Made by a program: the position numbers and the translations under genes
The notes under the pieces: generated by a model
Databases searched by the model: none
What the model saw: the letters and a program-made list of their open reading frames with translations, nothing else
Told to the model about the DNA's origin: nothing
Assembly: GCA_038250235.1 (NCBI GenBank)
Contig: JBBSCO010000014.1
Coordinates: forward strand, 1 to 55,174
Length of the DNA: 55,174 nt
From: JAAUTS01 sp038250235
Lineage (GTDB): Bacteria; Verrucomicrobiota; Verrucomicrobiia; Methylacidiphilales; JAAUTS01
Direction of reading: 5' to 3'
Part shown: positions 41,174-50,435 of the stretch, piece after piece
Layout: the number at the start of each line of letters is the position of its first letter
Numbering within the stretch: the stretch's first letter is position 1

Positions 41174-42105
41174 CGACGGAACGTTTGGGGCAACCGGGCC
41201 ATCGTCCGGTTCTATTGGATGAAGTATTGGAAATATTGAGACCTGGAAACAACATGATGATTCTGGATGCAACCTTTGGACGCGGCGGCCATTCCTGCGC
41301 TCTGCTTGAGCGCGGTGCGGATGTGCTGGCTTTCGACCGTGATCCGGAGGCTGTTGCAGCTGCCGAAATCCTTGGCAGGAAACGCGGGGATCAGCGTCTA
41401 AAAATCCGGCGGGGCAATTTTGCCGACCTGGCGGCGGATAATTCCCTGACAGGTTTCTTTGACGGTGTGTTGATGGATCTGGGTGTTTCCTCCCCCCAAC
41501 TGGATCAGGCATCGCGCGGCTTCAGCTTTCAGCAGGACGGACCTCTGGACATGAGGATGGATCCGGATCAGTCACTTTCTGCGCGTGAGATTGTGAATCA
41601 GATGGGTGAATCCGATCTGGCATCCCTCATCCGGCGGCTGGGAGAAGAACCCCATGCCAGAAAAATTGCCTCCCACATCGTGCGGGAGCGGTCAGTCCGC
41701 CTGATTGAAAGCACCTTGCAACTGGCTACCTTGGTCGACAAGGCTGTTGGTGGCCGCAGGGGCTCGAAAATCCACCCTGCCACCAAAACGTTTCAGGCAA
41801 TCCGCATCGCCGTTAATGCGGAACTGGAATCACTCGATGCCATGTTGAAATGCCTGCCGGGTCTCTTGAAAAAAGGTGGACGACTCGCGGTGATCAGTTT
41901 TCACGCGCTGGAAGACCGCAGGGTCAAAGAATTCATAACAAGACACAGTGAGGAAGAAATCCGCGACGGAGCCTACGCCTTCGGGCGCGCCAATCCTGAT
42001 TACTGCCTGAAAAAATTGGGCCGTTGGCTGCCTACGGAAACTGAAGTCAAAAACAATATCCGCTCGCGCAGTGCGCGGCTGCGGGGGGCGGAGAAAGTTT
42101 TATGA
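41170..42105 (+). CDS. rsmH: 16S rRNA m4C1402 methyltransferase
   Basis: 311 residues. It opens GHRPVLLDEVLEIL. The SAM-binding site is DATFGRGGHSCALL, and MDLGVSSPQLDQASRGFSF and VISFHALEDRRVKEF are family signatures. It N4-methylates C1402 of 16S rRNA. The ATG at 41170 matches the usual N-terminus. The frame is open upstream to 41092, but that stretch encodes the small gene in another frame. Overlaps ftsL by four bases. Confidence 0.97.
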   Translation: MTTERLGQPGHRPVLLDEVLEILRPGNNMMILDATFGRGGHSCALLERGADVLAFDRDPEAVAAAEILGRKRGDQRLKIRRGNFADLAADNSLTGFFDGVLMDLGVSSPQLDQASRGFSFQQDGPLDMRMDPDQSLSAREIVNQMGESDLASLIRRLGEEPHARKIASHIVRERSVRLIESTLQLATLVDKAVGGRRGSKIHPATKTFQAIRIAVNAELESLDAMLKCLPGLLKKGGRLAVISFHALEDRRVKEFITRHSEEEIRDGAYAFGRANPDYCLKKLGRWLPTETEVKNNIRSRSARLRGAEKVL

Positions 42106-42467
42106 GCCGTAACCGTTTGAAGCAGGGAAACGGGATCCAAACCAAGAGGTTGTGGAAGCTTTTTGCCGCCTGCATGGTTTTGACCGTTTTCGGACTGGTT
42201 TATGTTTTCATGCAGATCAACACCATCCGGCTGGCGGATGAGAACAAAAAGCTTGAGATCGCGCGTGACGAGGTCCGGAAAAAAAACGAGGGCCTTCAAC
42301 TGCAAATCACGCGCTTGAAGCAGGCCACCGTTCTCCAGCAGAAATTAAAGCGTCTTAAAATCGCCATGGTTCCTGTTTCTCTTCTGCAGGTCATTCCGGC
42401 GCAGGTATCAGCCATGCCCCAGCGGGATATCCGCCAATTGGCGCGGGCGGTGGAGGAGGGCCCTTGA
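42102..42467 (+). CDS. ftsL: FtsL-like division protein
   Basis: 121 residues: basic cytoplasmic start, one membrane helix (LFAACMVLTVFGLVYVFM), then a leucine-zipper-like coiled coil (ADENKKLEIARDEVRKKNEGL and on) and a short tail. Size, topology and place between rsmH and ftsI identify it as FtsL, which scaffolds the septal synthase FtsWI; sequence conservation in this family is very low. Confidence 0.85.
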   Translation: MSRNRLKQGNGIQTKRLWKLFAACMVLTVFGLVYVFMQINTIRLADENKKLEIARDEVRKKNEGLQLQITRLKQATVLQQKLKRLKIAMVPVSLLQVIPAQVSAMPQRDIRQLARAVEEGP

Positions 42468-44254
42468 ATTCCGCTCTCCAGACGCGGGCCATGACAATCT
42501 TTGTGTTGTTTGCCTGCGGTTTCACGGTTATTTCGAGCAGGTTGGTCTATCTCCAACTGGTCAAACACGAGGAATACCGGGATAAAGCCATCAGCATGCA
42601 CTACCGGATTGTTCCCATGCCAGCGCAACGCGGGCGCATTCTGGATGCCAATGGGGGCATTCTGAGCCAGACAGTCATCGTCACGGATCTCCGCATAGAT
42701 GGCAAGCTGGCTTTGGAGAATCCCCAGGAAATCGCGGATATCGCAGAAACTCTGGGCTGGTCCCTGGCCAAGCTGCAGATCAATCTGTCCCCTGAAAAGC
42801 GTTATATGATTCTGGCCCAGGATTTGAATGCCGAGCAGGTGGAGATTTTGAGACGTTTGAAATCCAAATCCCTGATTTTTGAGCCCCGTTCCAAGCGAAG
42901 CTACCCCAACGGGGTGGAGGGCTCGCATGTTGTTGGCTATACCAATTTGGTAGAAAAATACATAGGCGATAGTAACATCCGTATCAATTTTGAGAAAGGT
43001 GCATTAGGAATTGAGAAGGTCATGGACAATGATCTGAAGGGGGAGCCGGGCGAAAGGCGGATTGTCAAAAGCGGCAATAAAATGGAAATTGCAGCCTATC
43101 GTCAAATGGAGCGCCTGCCTCGGGACGGTTTGGATGTGGTATTGACCATCAACCGGGCCGTCCAGCATGAGATCGAAGTGGAGGCGGAGCGGGTTTACAA
43201 TGAATTCAATGCCAACGGGGTGAATATCGTTGTTGTGCGCATCGGCACCGGGGAAATCCTTGGCATGACCAGCCGCCCGACTTTTGATCCCAACGACCGC
43301 AGGACCTTTGAGAATCTGGAGAATCTTAGAAACCGTCCGCTCACCGATCAGATCGAGCCGGGATCCACGTTCAAGATTGTCAGCCTTGCTGCCGTTTTAA
43401 ATGAAAAAATCATGAGCACTGACACCATGATTTTTTGTGAAAACGGAAAGTTCCGTTATGCCGACAGGGATCTTTATGATACCTCCCCCCACGGCATAAT
43501 TTCCCTAAAGGAAGCTTTCACGGTATCAAGCAACATTGCCTTTGCCAAGGTGGGCCTGGCTCTCGGCGAAAATGTTCTCTACAGATATATCAAACAGATG
43601 GGGTTCGGTGAGCTGGCTCAGAACCCGGTGCAGGCCCTGCGTCCTGAGGGAAAAGGGCTTGTGCGCAGTGCGGGCCTTTGGACCAAAGTTGATCTGACCC
43701 GTGCTCCTATTGGTTATGGGGTGGCTGTTACCAATCTTCAGATGTCGATGGCGGTGGCAGCCATTGCCAATGATGGTAAGTTGATGGAACCCCGGCTCGT
43801 TAAATCCGTGGTGAATAAAGATGGCCGGGTCGTGAAACAATTCATGCCGCGGGTGGTGCGCCAGGTGGTTAGCAAGGAAACTGCAGACAAAGTCATCGAG
43901 GTGATGAAGCATGTGGTTCAAGAGGAAGGCGGGACAGGCAAGGCGGCCAGGGTAAAGGATTTTACTTCTGCTGGAAAAACGGGCACGGCATGGAAGAATA
44001 TAAAAGGACTCTATCCCAAAGGCGTCTATTATTCCTCTTTTATCGGTTTTTTACCGGCGGATAATCCGGAATTTCTTGTCTCCATCGTGGTGGATGAGCC
44101 CAAGGCAACGCAGAGTGGTTCTGCCCATATTCCCTACGGGGGTAAGGTGGCCGCACCTTCCTTCAGCCGTATCGCTACCGAGGTGGCTGAAGAACTGGGG
44201 CTTCAACGGGAGAATGGAACATCGGTTTTGGTCGACCGCAGGAGGAGCCCATGA
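42464..44254 (+). CDS. ftsI: Septal peptidoglycan transpeptidase FtsI (PBP3)
   Basis: 596 residues: membrane anchor near residues 10-28, a pedestal domain opening with PAQRGRILDANGGILSQ, then the transpeptidase domain. Active-site motifs are S301-TFK304 (EPGSTFKIVSL), SSN (SSNIAFAKVG) and K505-TG (GKTGTAWKN). It crosslinks septal peptidoglycan. The TTG at 42464 overlaps the ftsL stop and has GGAGGAGGG just before it, so it is preferred to the ATG at 42491. No PASTA domain is present. Confidence 0.96.
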   Translation: MNSALQTRAMTIFVLFACGFTVISSRLVYLQLVKHEEYRDKAISMHYRIVPMPAQRGRILDANGGILSQTVIVTDLRIDGKLALENPQEIADIAETLGWSLAKLQINLSPEKRYMILAQDLNAEQVEILRRLKSKSLIFEPRSKRSYPNGVEGSHVVGYTNLVEKYIGDSNIRINFEKGALGIEKVMDNDLKGEPGERRIVKSGNKMEIAAYRQMERLPRDGLDVVLTINRAVQHEIEVEAERVYNEFNANGVNIVVVRIGTGEILGMTSRPTFDPNDRRTFENLENLRNRPLTDQIEPGSTFKIVSLAAVLNEKIMSTDTMIFCENGKFRYADRDLYDTSPHGIISLKEAFTVSSNIAFAKVGLALGENVLYRYIKQMGFGELAQNPVQALRPEGKGLVRSAGLWTKVDLTRAPIGYGVAVTNLQMSMAVAAIANDGKLMEPRLVKSVVNKDGRVVKQFMPRVVRQVVSKETADKVIEVMKHVVQEEGGTGKAARVKDFTSAGKTGTAWKNIKGLYPKGVYYSSFIGFLPADNPEFLVSIVVDEPKATQSGSAHIPYGGKVAAPSFSRIATEVAEELGLQRENGTSVLVDRRRSP

Positions 44255-45714
44255 TCCTGCAGGATATCTTCCGGGACGTTCCACTCAAGGCCCAATCGGG
44301 GGACTTTAATTGTGAAGTGCGTGCGTTACATTACCGCTCATCCGAGGTTAGGCCAGGTGATCTTTTTTTTGCGTGGCAGGGGGAAAAGGCGGATGGGCAT
44401 AGTTATATAGAGGATGCCTTGAACCGCGGGGCGGTGGCCTTGTTGACTGAAAAAATGACCTCCGTCCCCAGTGGTATTGCCTGGGCCATGGCCGAGTCGG
44501 GGCGCCGAACGCTGGCTTTGGCTTCCGCCAATTTTTTCGGGCTTCCGGCGCAAACCCTGCAGATGGTGGGCATCACAGGCACAAACGGTAAAACATCCAC
44601 GGCAACGCTTGTTCATTATTTGCTGGAACGTGCCGGAATCGTGTCAGGACTTCTGGGAACGATTGAATACCGGATCGGCTCGGAGAGGGTGGAAGCGTCC
44701 AGAACCACACCGGAGAGTCATGAACTTCAGAAAATGCTGGCCGGGATGCTAGACCACGGCTGCCGCGCTGCGGTCATGGAAGTATCCTCCCACGCTTTGG
44801 TGTTGAACCGGGTGGCGGGGATACCCTTCCGGGTGGCGATTTTCACCAACCTGACTCAGGACCATCTGGATTTTCACAAGGATATGGAAAGTTATTTCAG
44901 GGCCAAGGAGATGCTTTTCACGGGATTGTCAGCAGGTGCCACGGCTGTGGTGAACATTGACGATCCCTACGGGCGGCGACTGGTTGGTTCTCTGCCCAAG
45001 GGCGTGGAGCTGAAGACTTATTCACTCCGTGGTCCCGCCGATTATGAAGCACGGGATTTGGTCTGCACTGACAAAGGCGTTTCTTTCTCTTGTCATATGA
45101 ATGGAGAAGTTATCCCGGTGAATGTCCCTTGGATGGGCGAGTTCAATGCCGCCAATGTATTGGCAGTGATTGCCGCAATCAGAGCACTCGGTGTCACAGG
45201 CTCCCAGTTGCGTGATTGGTTACCGGAGGCTCCTTTTGTTCCGGGGCGCATGGAACGAATCCCCGGCTTAAGAGAGTTCCAGGTGCTGGTGGATTATGCC
45301 CATACGGATGATGCGGTAAGAAATCTGTTGCAGAGCCTTCGTCCCCTTGCGCGGGGTCGTCTGCGTATTTTGATCGGCTGCGGGGGTGACCGGGATTCAA
45401 CCAAAAGACCTCTCATGGCCCGCGTTGCCTGTGAGCTTGCCGATGACGTGTTTTTCACCTCTGACAACCCGCGCAGCGAGGATCCGGACGTGATCCTGCG
45501 GCAAATGTCGGCTGGAGTTCCTGATTTTAAGAACGTTCATGTGATAAAAGACCGTGAAAAAGCGATACAAAGCATGATCGAGTCCGCCCTATCGGGGGAT
45601 ATTCTTGTCCTGGCCGGAAAAGGTCATGAAAACACCCAGGAAATTGCCGGGGTTAAACTACCCTTTTCCGACCTTGAGGTTGCCTCACGCTGGTTGAGGG
45701 GGAGTCAATCATGA
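44251..45714 (+). CDS. murE: UDP-MurNAc-tripeptide synthetase MurE
   Basis: 487 residues. ATP site GITGTNGKTSTATLVHYLLE; UDP-MurNAc-dipeptide region ASRTTPESHELQ; and the diagnostic DNPRSEDP (D405 onward), which selects meso-diaminopimelate rather than lysine. The cell wall is therefore predicted to be of the DAP type, as in most Gram-negatives. Overlaps ftsI by four bases (ATGA) and murF likewise. Confidence 0.97.
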   Translation: MILQDIFRDVPLKAQSGDFNCEVRALHYRSSEVRPGDLFFAWQGEKADGHSYIEDALNRGAVALLTEKMTSVPSGIAWAMAESGRRTLALASANFFGLPAQTLQMVGITGTNGKTSTATLVHYLLERAGIVSGLLGTIEYRIGSERVEASRTTPESHELQKMLAGMLDHGCRAAVMEVSSHALVLNRVAGIPFRVAIFTNLTQDHLDFHKDMESYFRAKEMLFTGLSAGATAVVNIDDPYGRRLVGSLPKGVELKTYSLRGPADYEARDLVCTDKGVSFSCHMNGEVIPVNVPWMGEFNAANVLAVIAAIRALGVTGSQLRDWLPEAPFVPGRMERIPGLREFQVLVDYAHTDDAVRNLLQSLRPLARGRLRILIGCGGDRDSTKRPLMARVACELADDVFFTSDNPRSEDPDVILRQMSAGVPDFKNVHVIKDREKAIQSMIESALSGDILVLAGKGHENTQEIAGVKLPFSDLEVASRWLRGSQS

Positions 45715-47117
45715 AACCGATTTCCCTAACAGAGTTGGCTTCAATGGCAGGCGGAGAGCTTGTCGGAGGACAGGGTGTGCGCCATGCTGTTCGTGTCTGC
45801 ACGGATTCCCGCAAAGTGCAGCCTGGCGATTTATTTGTGGCGTTGACTGGGGAGACGTTCGACGGCCATGACTATGTTACAGAAGTACAAAAATCCGGGG
45901 CGGTAGCGGCCATGGTTTCGGATCCGGAACTGCGCGACAAGATTTCGGGTTCTTTCAGCCTGATTCTTGTTGAGGATACTCTCAAGGGTCTGCAAAATCT
46001 GGCGCGTTCCTATCGCCAACAGCTTTCGGTCAAAGTGGTCGCGGTAACGGGCAGTAACGGGAAAACCAGCACCAAAGACTTTATAGCGGCTGTTTTGGAA
46101 AAGAAATATCGAACACATAAAAATTCTGGGAACTTCAACAATCATATCGGTGTTCCCCTGACAATTTTACAGATACTGCCTGAAGATGAATGGGCTGTGG
46201 TAGAAATGGGAATGAACCATCCGGGGGAACTGGATGTGCTGGTGGACATCGCAAAGCCGGACTGGGGTGTTATCACCAGCATAGGCTGGGCCCATATCGA
46301 GGCATTTAACAGCCAGGCAGATATAGCCTCCGAGAAGGCCTCCGTCGTCCGCCGGTTGTCGTCCGGGGGCAGGGCGTTTCTCAACAGTAACGATAAATAT
46401 TTCCCCTATCTGAAGGCCCAGAGCAATGTGCAGGTGAGATCAGTGGGCAATTCTTCCGCAGCTGATGTTGGTTTGCAACTGGCCCGTATCACGGAATCCA
46501 GTGCTGAATTCAGCTTTTGTTATAAGGGGGAAAGTTATCCTGCAAAGATCAATGCACCGGCCTGGCACATGGTTCAAAATGCGGGCCTGGCCATAGCCGT
46601 GGGTTTGGAAGCAGGGGTTCCTATGGAAGAGATTGCCGCCGCCCTGGCCGGTTGTGATCCGGGCTCCAACAGGCTGAATATTTCAAAATTCGGCCAAGGC
46701 CTTCTCATCAATGACACTTACAACGCCAGCCCTGATTCCATGGCCGCAGCATTTGAGACATTGGCCAAGTTGCCGGTGGCCGGACGACGCGTGGCCCTTT
46801 TGGGCTCCATGGGCGAACTTGGAGCCCATTCCGACCGCCTGCACATCGAAACGGGACGCAGGGCGATCGAATCCGGTATTGAGATTCTTTGCGCCTATGG
46901 ATTCAGTGCCGACAAACTCCTGGAGGGGGCCTTTTTGGCCGGGGCCACGTCCAAACACGTGCGAATCTTTGATTCACACGAAGTTCTGTACAATTTTTAT
47001 GAAAGCGCCAAGCTGCCTGGAGATGTTATTTTGGTCAAAGGTTCGCGCAGCCAGCGCATGGAGCGAGTGGTTGAAATGCTCGTACAGGGGGGAGAACAGT
47101 CATGCTCTATTACCTGA
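45711..47117 (+). CDS. murF: UDP-MurNAc-tripeptide:D-Ala-D-Ala ligase MurF
   Basis: 468 residues with the Mur-ligase three-domain plan: VCTDSRKVQPGDLFVAL in domain 1, GSNGKTSTKDFIAAVL as ATP loop, GNFNNHIGVPLTIL, and NDTYNASPDSMAAAFE in domain 3. It completes the UDP-MurNAc pentapeptide. Start overlaps murE (ATGA); its end overlaps mraY by 16 bases. Confidence 0.97.
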   Translation: MKPISLTELASMAGGELVGGQGVRHAVRVCTDSRKVQPGDLFVALTGETFDGHDYVTEVQKSGAVAAMVSDPELRDKISGSFSLILVEDTLKGLQNLARSYRQQLSVKVVAVTGSNGKTSTKDFIAAVLEKKYRTHKNSGNFNNHIGVPLTILQILPEDEWAVVEMGMNHPGELDVLVDIAKPDWGVITSIGWAHIEAFNSQADIASEKASVVRRLSSGGRAFLNSNDKYFPYLKAQSNVQVRSVGNSSAADVGLQLARITESSAEFSFCYKGESYPAKINAPAWHMVQNAGLAIAVGLEAGVPMEEIAAALAGCDPGSNRLNISKFGQGLLINDTYNASPDSMAAAFETLAKLPVAGRRVALLGSMGELGAHSDRLHIETGRRAIESGIEILCAYGFSADKLLEGAFLAGATSKHVRIFDSHEVLYNFYESAKLPGDVILVKGSRSQRMERVVEMLVQGGEQSCSIT

Positions 47118-48202
47118 GTGAACTTTCGTCACACTGGGGGCCGCTCCGTATTTTTGAATACGTCACCTTCCGTGCCATGAGCGGGGCATTAACTGCCTTT
47201 GTGGTGAGCCTCTGGCTGGGACCTTTAGCCATTCGTGTCCTTACCCGTTTGAAATTGGGTCAGCCAATACGGGGAAAAGAGGAGGTGCGTCAACTGGCGG
47301 ATCTTCATGGTAGCAAAAAAGGAACACCGACCATGGGCGGGTTGATTGTTCTGATGACCCTGACAGGTTCCTGCCTTTTGTGGGCCAGGTTGGATAATAT
47401 TTATGTGTGGGTCGTACTTGTTCCGACGCTCATGCTTGGAGCCCTGGGGTTTTTGGACGATTACCAAAAGGTGACAAAGAAAAAATCCGATGGCATCAGA
47501 AGCTGGCAGAAATTGTTGGGGCAAATCCTGATTGCCACGGCGGTTGGAATCTTTCTCATTTCAAATCCTGCCACCCAAGAATCAGCTACCAGCCTCCAGA
47601 TCCCCTTTATCAAATACACCGTGGTGGACGACCTGGGATGGTTTGCCGTCCTGTTCTTTATCCTGGTCATTTCAGGCTCATCCAATGCGGTTAACCTGAC
47701 CGATGGACTCGATGGGCTGGCCGCAGGTTGCACCATTTCCGTGGCTGTGGTCTTCGGACTTTTTGCCTATCTTACGGATAACAAAGACTTCTCGGCCTAT
47801 CTGCTGCTAAACAGGGTGCACGGGGTTTCCGAGCTCTCGGTTTTCTGTGCTTCGTTGACAGGTTCCGTCCTGGGATTTCTTTGGTTTAACTGTCATCCGG
47901 CCAAGGTTTTCATGGGTGATACCGGTTCCCTGGCCATAGGTGGTGCCCTGGCCCTGGTGGCCATCTGTGTCAATCAGGAGCTTTTACTGGTGATTGTCGG
48001 TGGAGTTTTTGTCATGGAGGCCATGTCGGTTATTTTGCAGGTAACCTCCTTCAAACTGACCGGGAAGCGAATTTTCGCCATGTCACCGATCCATCATCAT
48101 TTTGAACTTAAAGGGTGGAGTGAAACCACGGTCGTGGTGCGCTTCTGGATTCTGAGTGTGGTCTTTGCCCTGATTGGGCTGGCCAGTCTGAAACTAAGGT
48201 GA
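47102..48202 (+). CDS. mraY: Phospho-MurNAc-pentapeptide translocase MraY
   Basis: 366 residues, about ten membrane helices. Signatures: HGSKKGTPTMGGLIVL, DDYQKVTKKKSDG with the catalytic Asp pair, NAVNLTDGLDGLAAG, and SPIHHHFELKGWSE. It makes lipid I from undecaprenyl phosphate at the inner membrane. The ATG at 47102 lies within the murF end and has a GGGGGGAG ribosome site before it. Confidence 0.97.
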   Translation: MLYYLSELSSHWGPLRIFEYVTFRAMSGALTAFVVSLWLGPLAIRVLTRLKLGQPIRGKEEVRQLADLHGSKKGTPTMGGLIVLMTLTGSCLLWARLDNIYVWVVLVPTLMLGALGFLDDYQKVTKKKSDGIRSWQKLLGQILIATAVGIFLISNPATQESATSLQIPFIKYTVVDDLGWFAVLFFILVISGSSNAVNLTDGLDGLAAGCTISVAVVFGLFAYLTDNKDFSAYLLLNRVHGVSELSVFCASLTGSVLGFLWFNCHPAKVFMGDTGSLAIGGALALVAICVNQELLLVIVGGVFVMEAMSVILQVTSFKLTGKRIFAMSPIHHHFELKGWSETTVVVRFWILSVVFALIGLASLKLR

Positions 48203-48205
48203 GTG

Positions 48206-49531
48206 ATGAATCCAGCATTTAAAACAGTCGCCGTGCTGGGAGCGGGTGAAAGCGGCCGGGCAGCAGCAGAACTTTTGGCTTTGAAAGGAGCCGTTGTGAT
48301 CCTGAGAGACAGTTACACGAACGATCGGATTGAAACACTGGCCCAAAAGCTGGCGGAGATCGGTGTGCTAGTGGAAGCACAACCGGGGTCCTACACGTCC
48401 AGCCGATTTGATCTGGCGGTTTTGTCTCCGGGCGTTGACCCCGCAGTCTCCATGGTGTCGGCCATCAGGGAAACCGGAACAGTGATCATCTCTGAAATTG
48501 AACTTGCCTTCCTTTTGACAGACAAGCCAGTAATAGCCGTTACCGGAACCAACGGAAAAAGTACAACCACGGAGCTGATAGAAAAAATACTTCTGCGTGC
48601 GGGGATCAAAACAGAAGCTTGTGGAAACATCGGAAAACCTTTCAGTGATGTGGTGCGCGAAAACCGGGATCTGGATGTCATCACACTGGAAGTAAGTTCG
48701 TTCCAGCTTGAGGCGATCAAAACCTTCAGGCCTTATGTTTCGGTATACCTCAATTTGACCCCTGATCATCTGGACCGCTATGCCACGATGCAGGAATACA
48801 AGGCTGCCAAGGACCGGATTCTGATGAACCAGAAATCGGGGGATTATGCCGTGGTGAATGCCGATTTGGAACTGTCGGATACAGGAGCCAAGAAGATCAC
48901 GATCAGCGGGCTGCATGACAAGGCGGATTATGTATTGCGGGAGGGCTGGTTGTTTGCCTTTGGGGAAAAAGTGATGGAGCAGGCGACAACACGTCTGACA
49001 GGTCCGCATAATGCGGAAAACATGCTGGCAGCACTGGCTGTTGCGGATATCCACAAAGTTCCCCGTGCGATTACCGTGGCAGCCTTTCAGGACTATCAAC
49101 CTTTGCCTCACCGCTGCGAAAAAGTCAGGATCCTGGAAGGTGTTGCCTATATCAACGACTCCAAAGCAACCAATATCGATGCCATGGAAAAGGCTCTCAT
49201 GGGTCAGGGTAATTCCGTGGTTTTGATCGCCGGAGGCAAAGACAAGGGCTTCGATTTTAAACCCATGCAGAATATCATCCATGAAAAAGTAAGACACGCG
49301 GTGTTGATCGGGGAAATGCAGGAAAAATTGGAGGAGGCATGGGGAGAGGTCACAGCCTGCCACAAGGTGTCCGATTTCAAACAGGCTGTGGAACTCAGCC
49401 GCACATTGGCTGTGGCGGGCGGGGTGGTGCTGCTTTCGCCCGGCTGTTCAAGTTATGATATGTTCAGGAATTTTGAAGAGCGTGGGGAAATATTTCGAAA
49501 TCTGGTCAATCAATTGACATCAAACAAATAA
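48206..49531 (+). CDS. murD: UDP-MurNAc-L-Ala:D-Glu ligase MurD
   Basis: 441 residues. Opens VAVLGAGESGRAAAELL; ATP loop VTGTNGKSTTTELI; VSSFQLEAIKTFRP and LTPDHLDRY; domain 3 NDSKATNIDAMEKAL. Adds D-Glu to UDP-MurNAc-L-Ala in the cytoplasm. A GTG lies directly before the ATG; the latter is preferred. Starts three bases after the mraY stop, whose AAGGTGAG supplies the ribosome site. Confidence 0.97.
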   Translation: MNPAFKTVAVLGAGESGRAAAELLALKGAVVILRDSYTNDRIETLAQKLAEIGVLVEAQPGSYTSSRFDLAVLSPGVDPAVSMVSAIRETGTVIISEIELAFLLTDKPVIAVTGTNGKSTTTELIEKILLRAGIKTEACGNIGKPFSDVVRENRDLDVITLEVSSFQLEAIKTFRPYVSVYLNLTPDHLDRYATMQEYKAAKDRILMNQKSGDYAVVNADLELSDTGAKKITISGLHDKADYVLREGWLFAFGEKVMEQATTRLTGPHNAENMLAALAVADIHKVPRAITVAAFQDYQPLPHRCEKVRILEGVAYINDSKATNIDAMEKALMGQGNSVVLIAGGKDKGFDFKPMQNIIHEKVRHAVLIGEMQEKLEEAWGEVTACHKVSDFKQAVELSRTLAVAGGVVLLSPGCSSYDMFRNFEERGEIFRNLVNQLTSNK

Positions 49532-49544
49532 AAGGAGAAATACA

Positions 49545-50414
49545 ATGAACGAAGAAATAAAAACACCGGCAGCGAATGGTAAGCTGTCCACGATCTTTTT
49601 GGTCGTGTTGGGATTGCATGTGGCGGTGATTGTGGCCTTTATCGCCTACAATCTGTTGAAGGGAAACACGGAATCGGTGCCGGAGGTTGCAGATGTGACA
49701 ACGACGCAGGAAGCGGCTCCTGTTGCTGAAACGGCAGAGTTGCCTTCGCCTCTCCCGTCACTGGAAATACAGGCAAATCCATTCGTCGAAACAGGGATGG
49801 CAGCGGAAGAAACATATAACCCGATGAGCATGCCGTCACCCGCTGATCCGATCTACTCGACCAACGCGGTGATTCAGCCCCGTTCTCTGGAGACAGTGTC
49901 AACAATCGTTCCAGCCATCAAACCGGCTGTCGCGGCAGGGTTGGGCGGCTATACGGTCAGAAAAGGCGACAGTCTCGCCAAAATTGCCCGCATTCATCAA
50001 ACGACAGTCCAAGAACTGCGTGCAGCCAACGGTATCACAGGTGATATGATCAAGATCGGACAGGCACTCAACATCCCCGGAGGTCAAACGGCGCTTGTCT
50101 CCCCCCCAGCCAAAGCACAGGTTGTACCCGTTGCTGCCGTTGTGAATGCCCAGGTTCCGGTCAAGACAGGATTCTCCGAGTACACCGTGGTAACAGGTGA
50201 CACTCTCTGGAAAATTGCGAAAACTTTTAATACGCAACCCTCCCAGATTGCCAAACTAAATGGCATCACGGATCCGTCAAAGCTCAAAGTGGGTTCCATC
50301 ATCAAAGTGCCCACCAGTTCTTCCCAGGAAGCATCCGCACCCAAAGCGGAACCGGTCCGCACCAACGTGCAAAATACCGATGTGGCCATGGTTCCCCAAG
50401 CAGAACGCCAATAA
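49545..50414 (+). CDS. LysM peptidoglycan-binding membrane protein
   Basis: 289 residues: a short cytoplasmic start, one membrane helix (FLVVLGLHVAVIVAFIAYNLL), a Pro/Ala/Thr-rich spacer, then two LysM repeats: YTVRKGDSLAKIARIHQTTV to ALNIP, and YTVVTGDTLWKIAKTFNTQP to IIKVP. No catalytic domain follows, so it is probably a wall-binding adaptor. Strong ribosome site AAAGGAG. It sits between murD and ftsW, where Escherichia coli has no gene, so a role in division or septal wall recognition is likely but inferred. Confidence 0.9.
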   Translation: MNEEIKTPAANGKLSTIFLVVLGLHVAVIVAFIAYNLLKGNTESVPEVADVTTTQEAAPVAETAELPSPLPSLEIQANPFVETGMAAEETYNPMSMPSPADPIYSTNAVIQPRSLETVSTIVPAIKPAVAAGLGGYTVRKGDSLAKIARIHQTTVQELRAANGITGDMIKIGQALNIPGGQTALVSPPAKAQVVPVAAVVNAQVPVKTGFSEYTVVTGDTLWKIAKTFNTQPSQIAKLNGITDPSKLKVGSIIKVPTSSSQEASAPKAEPVRTNVQNTDVAMVPQAERQ

Positions 50415-50435
50415 CGGTCTAATAAACCAACCATC

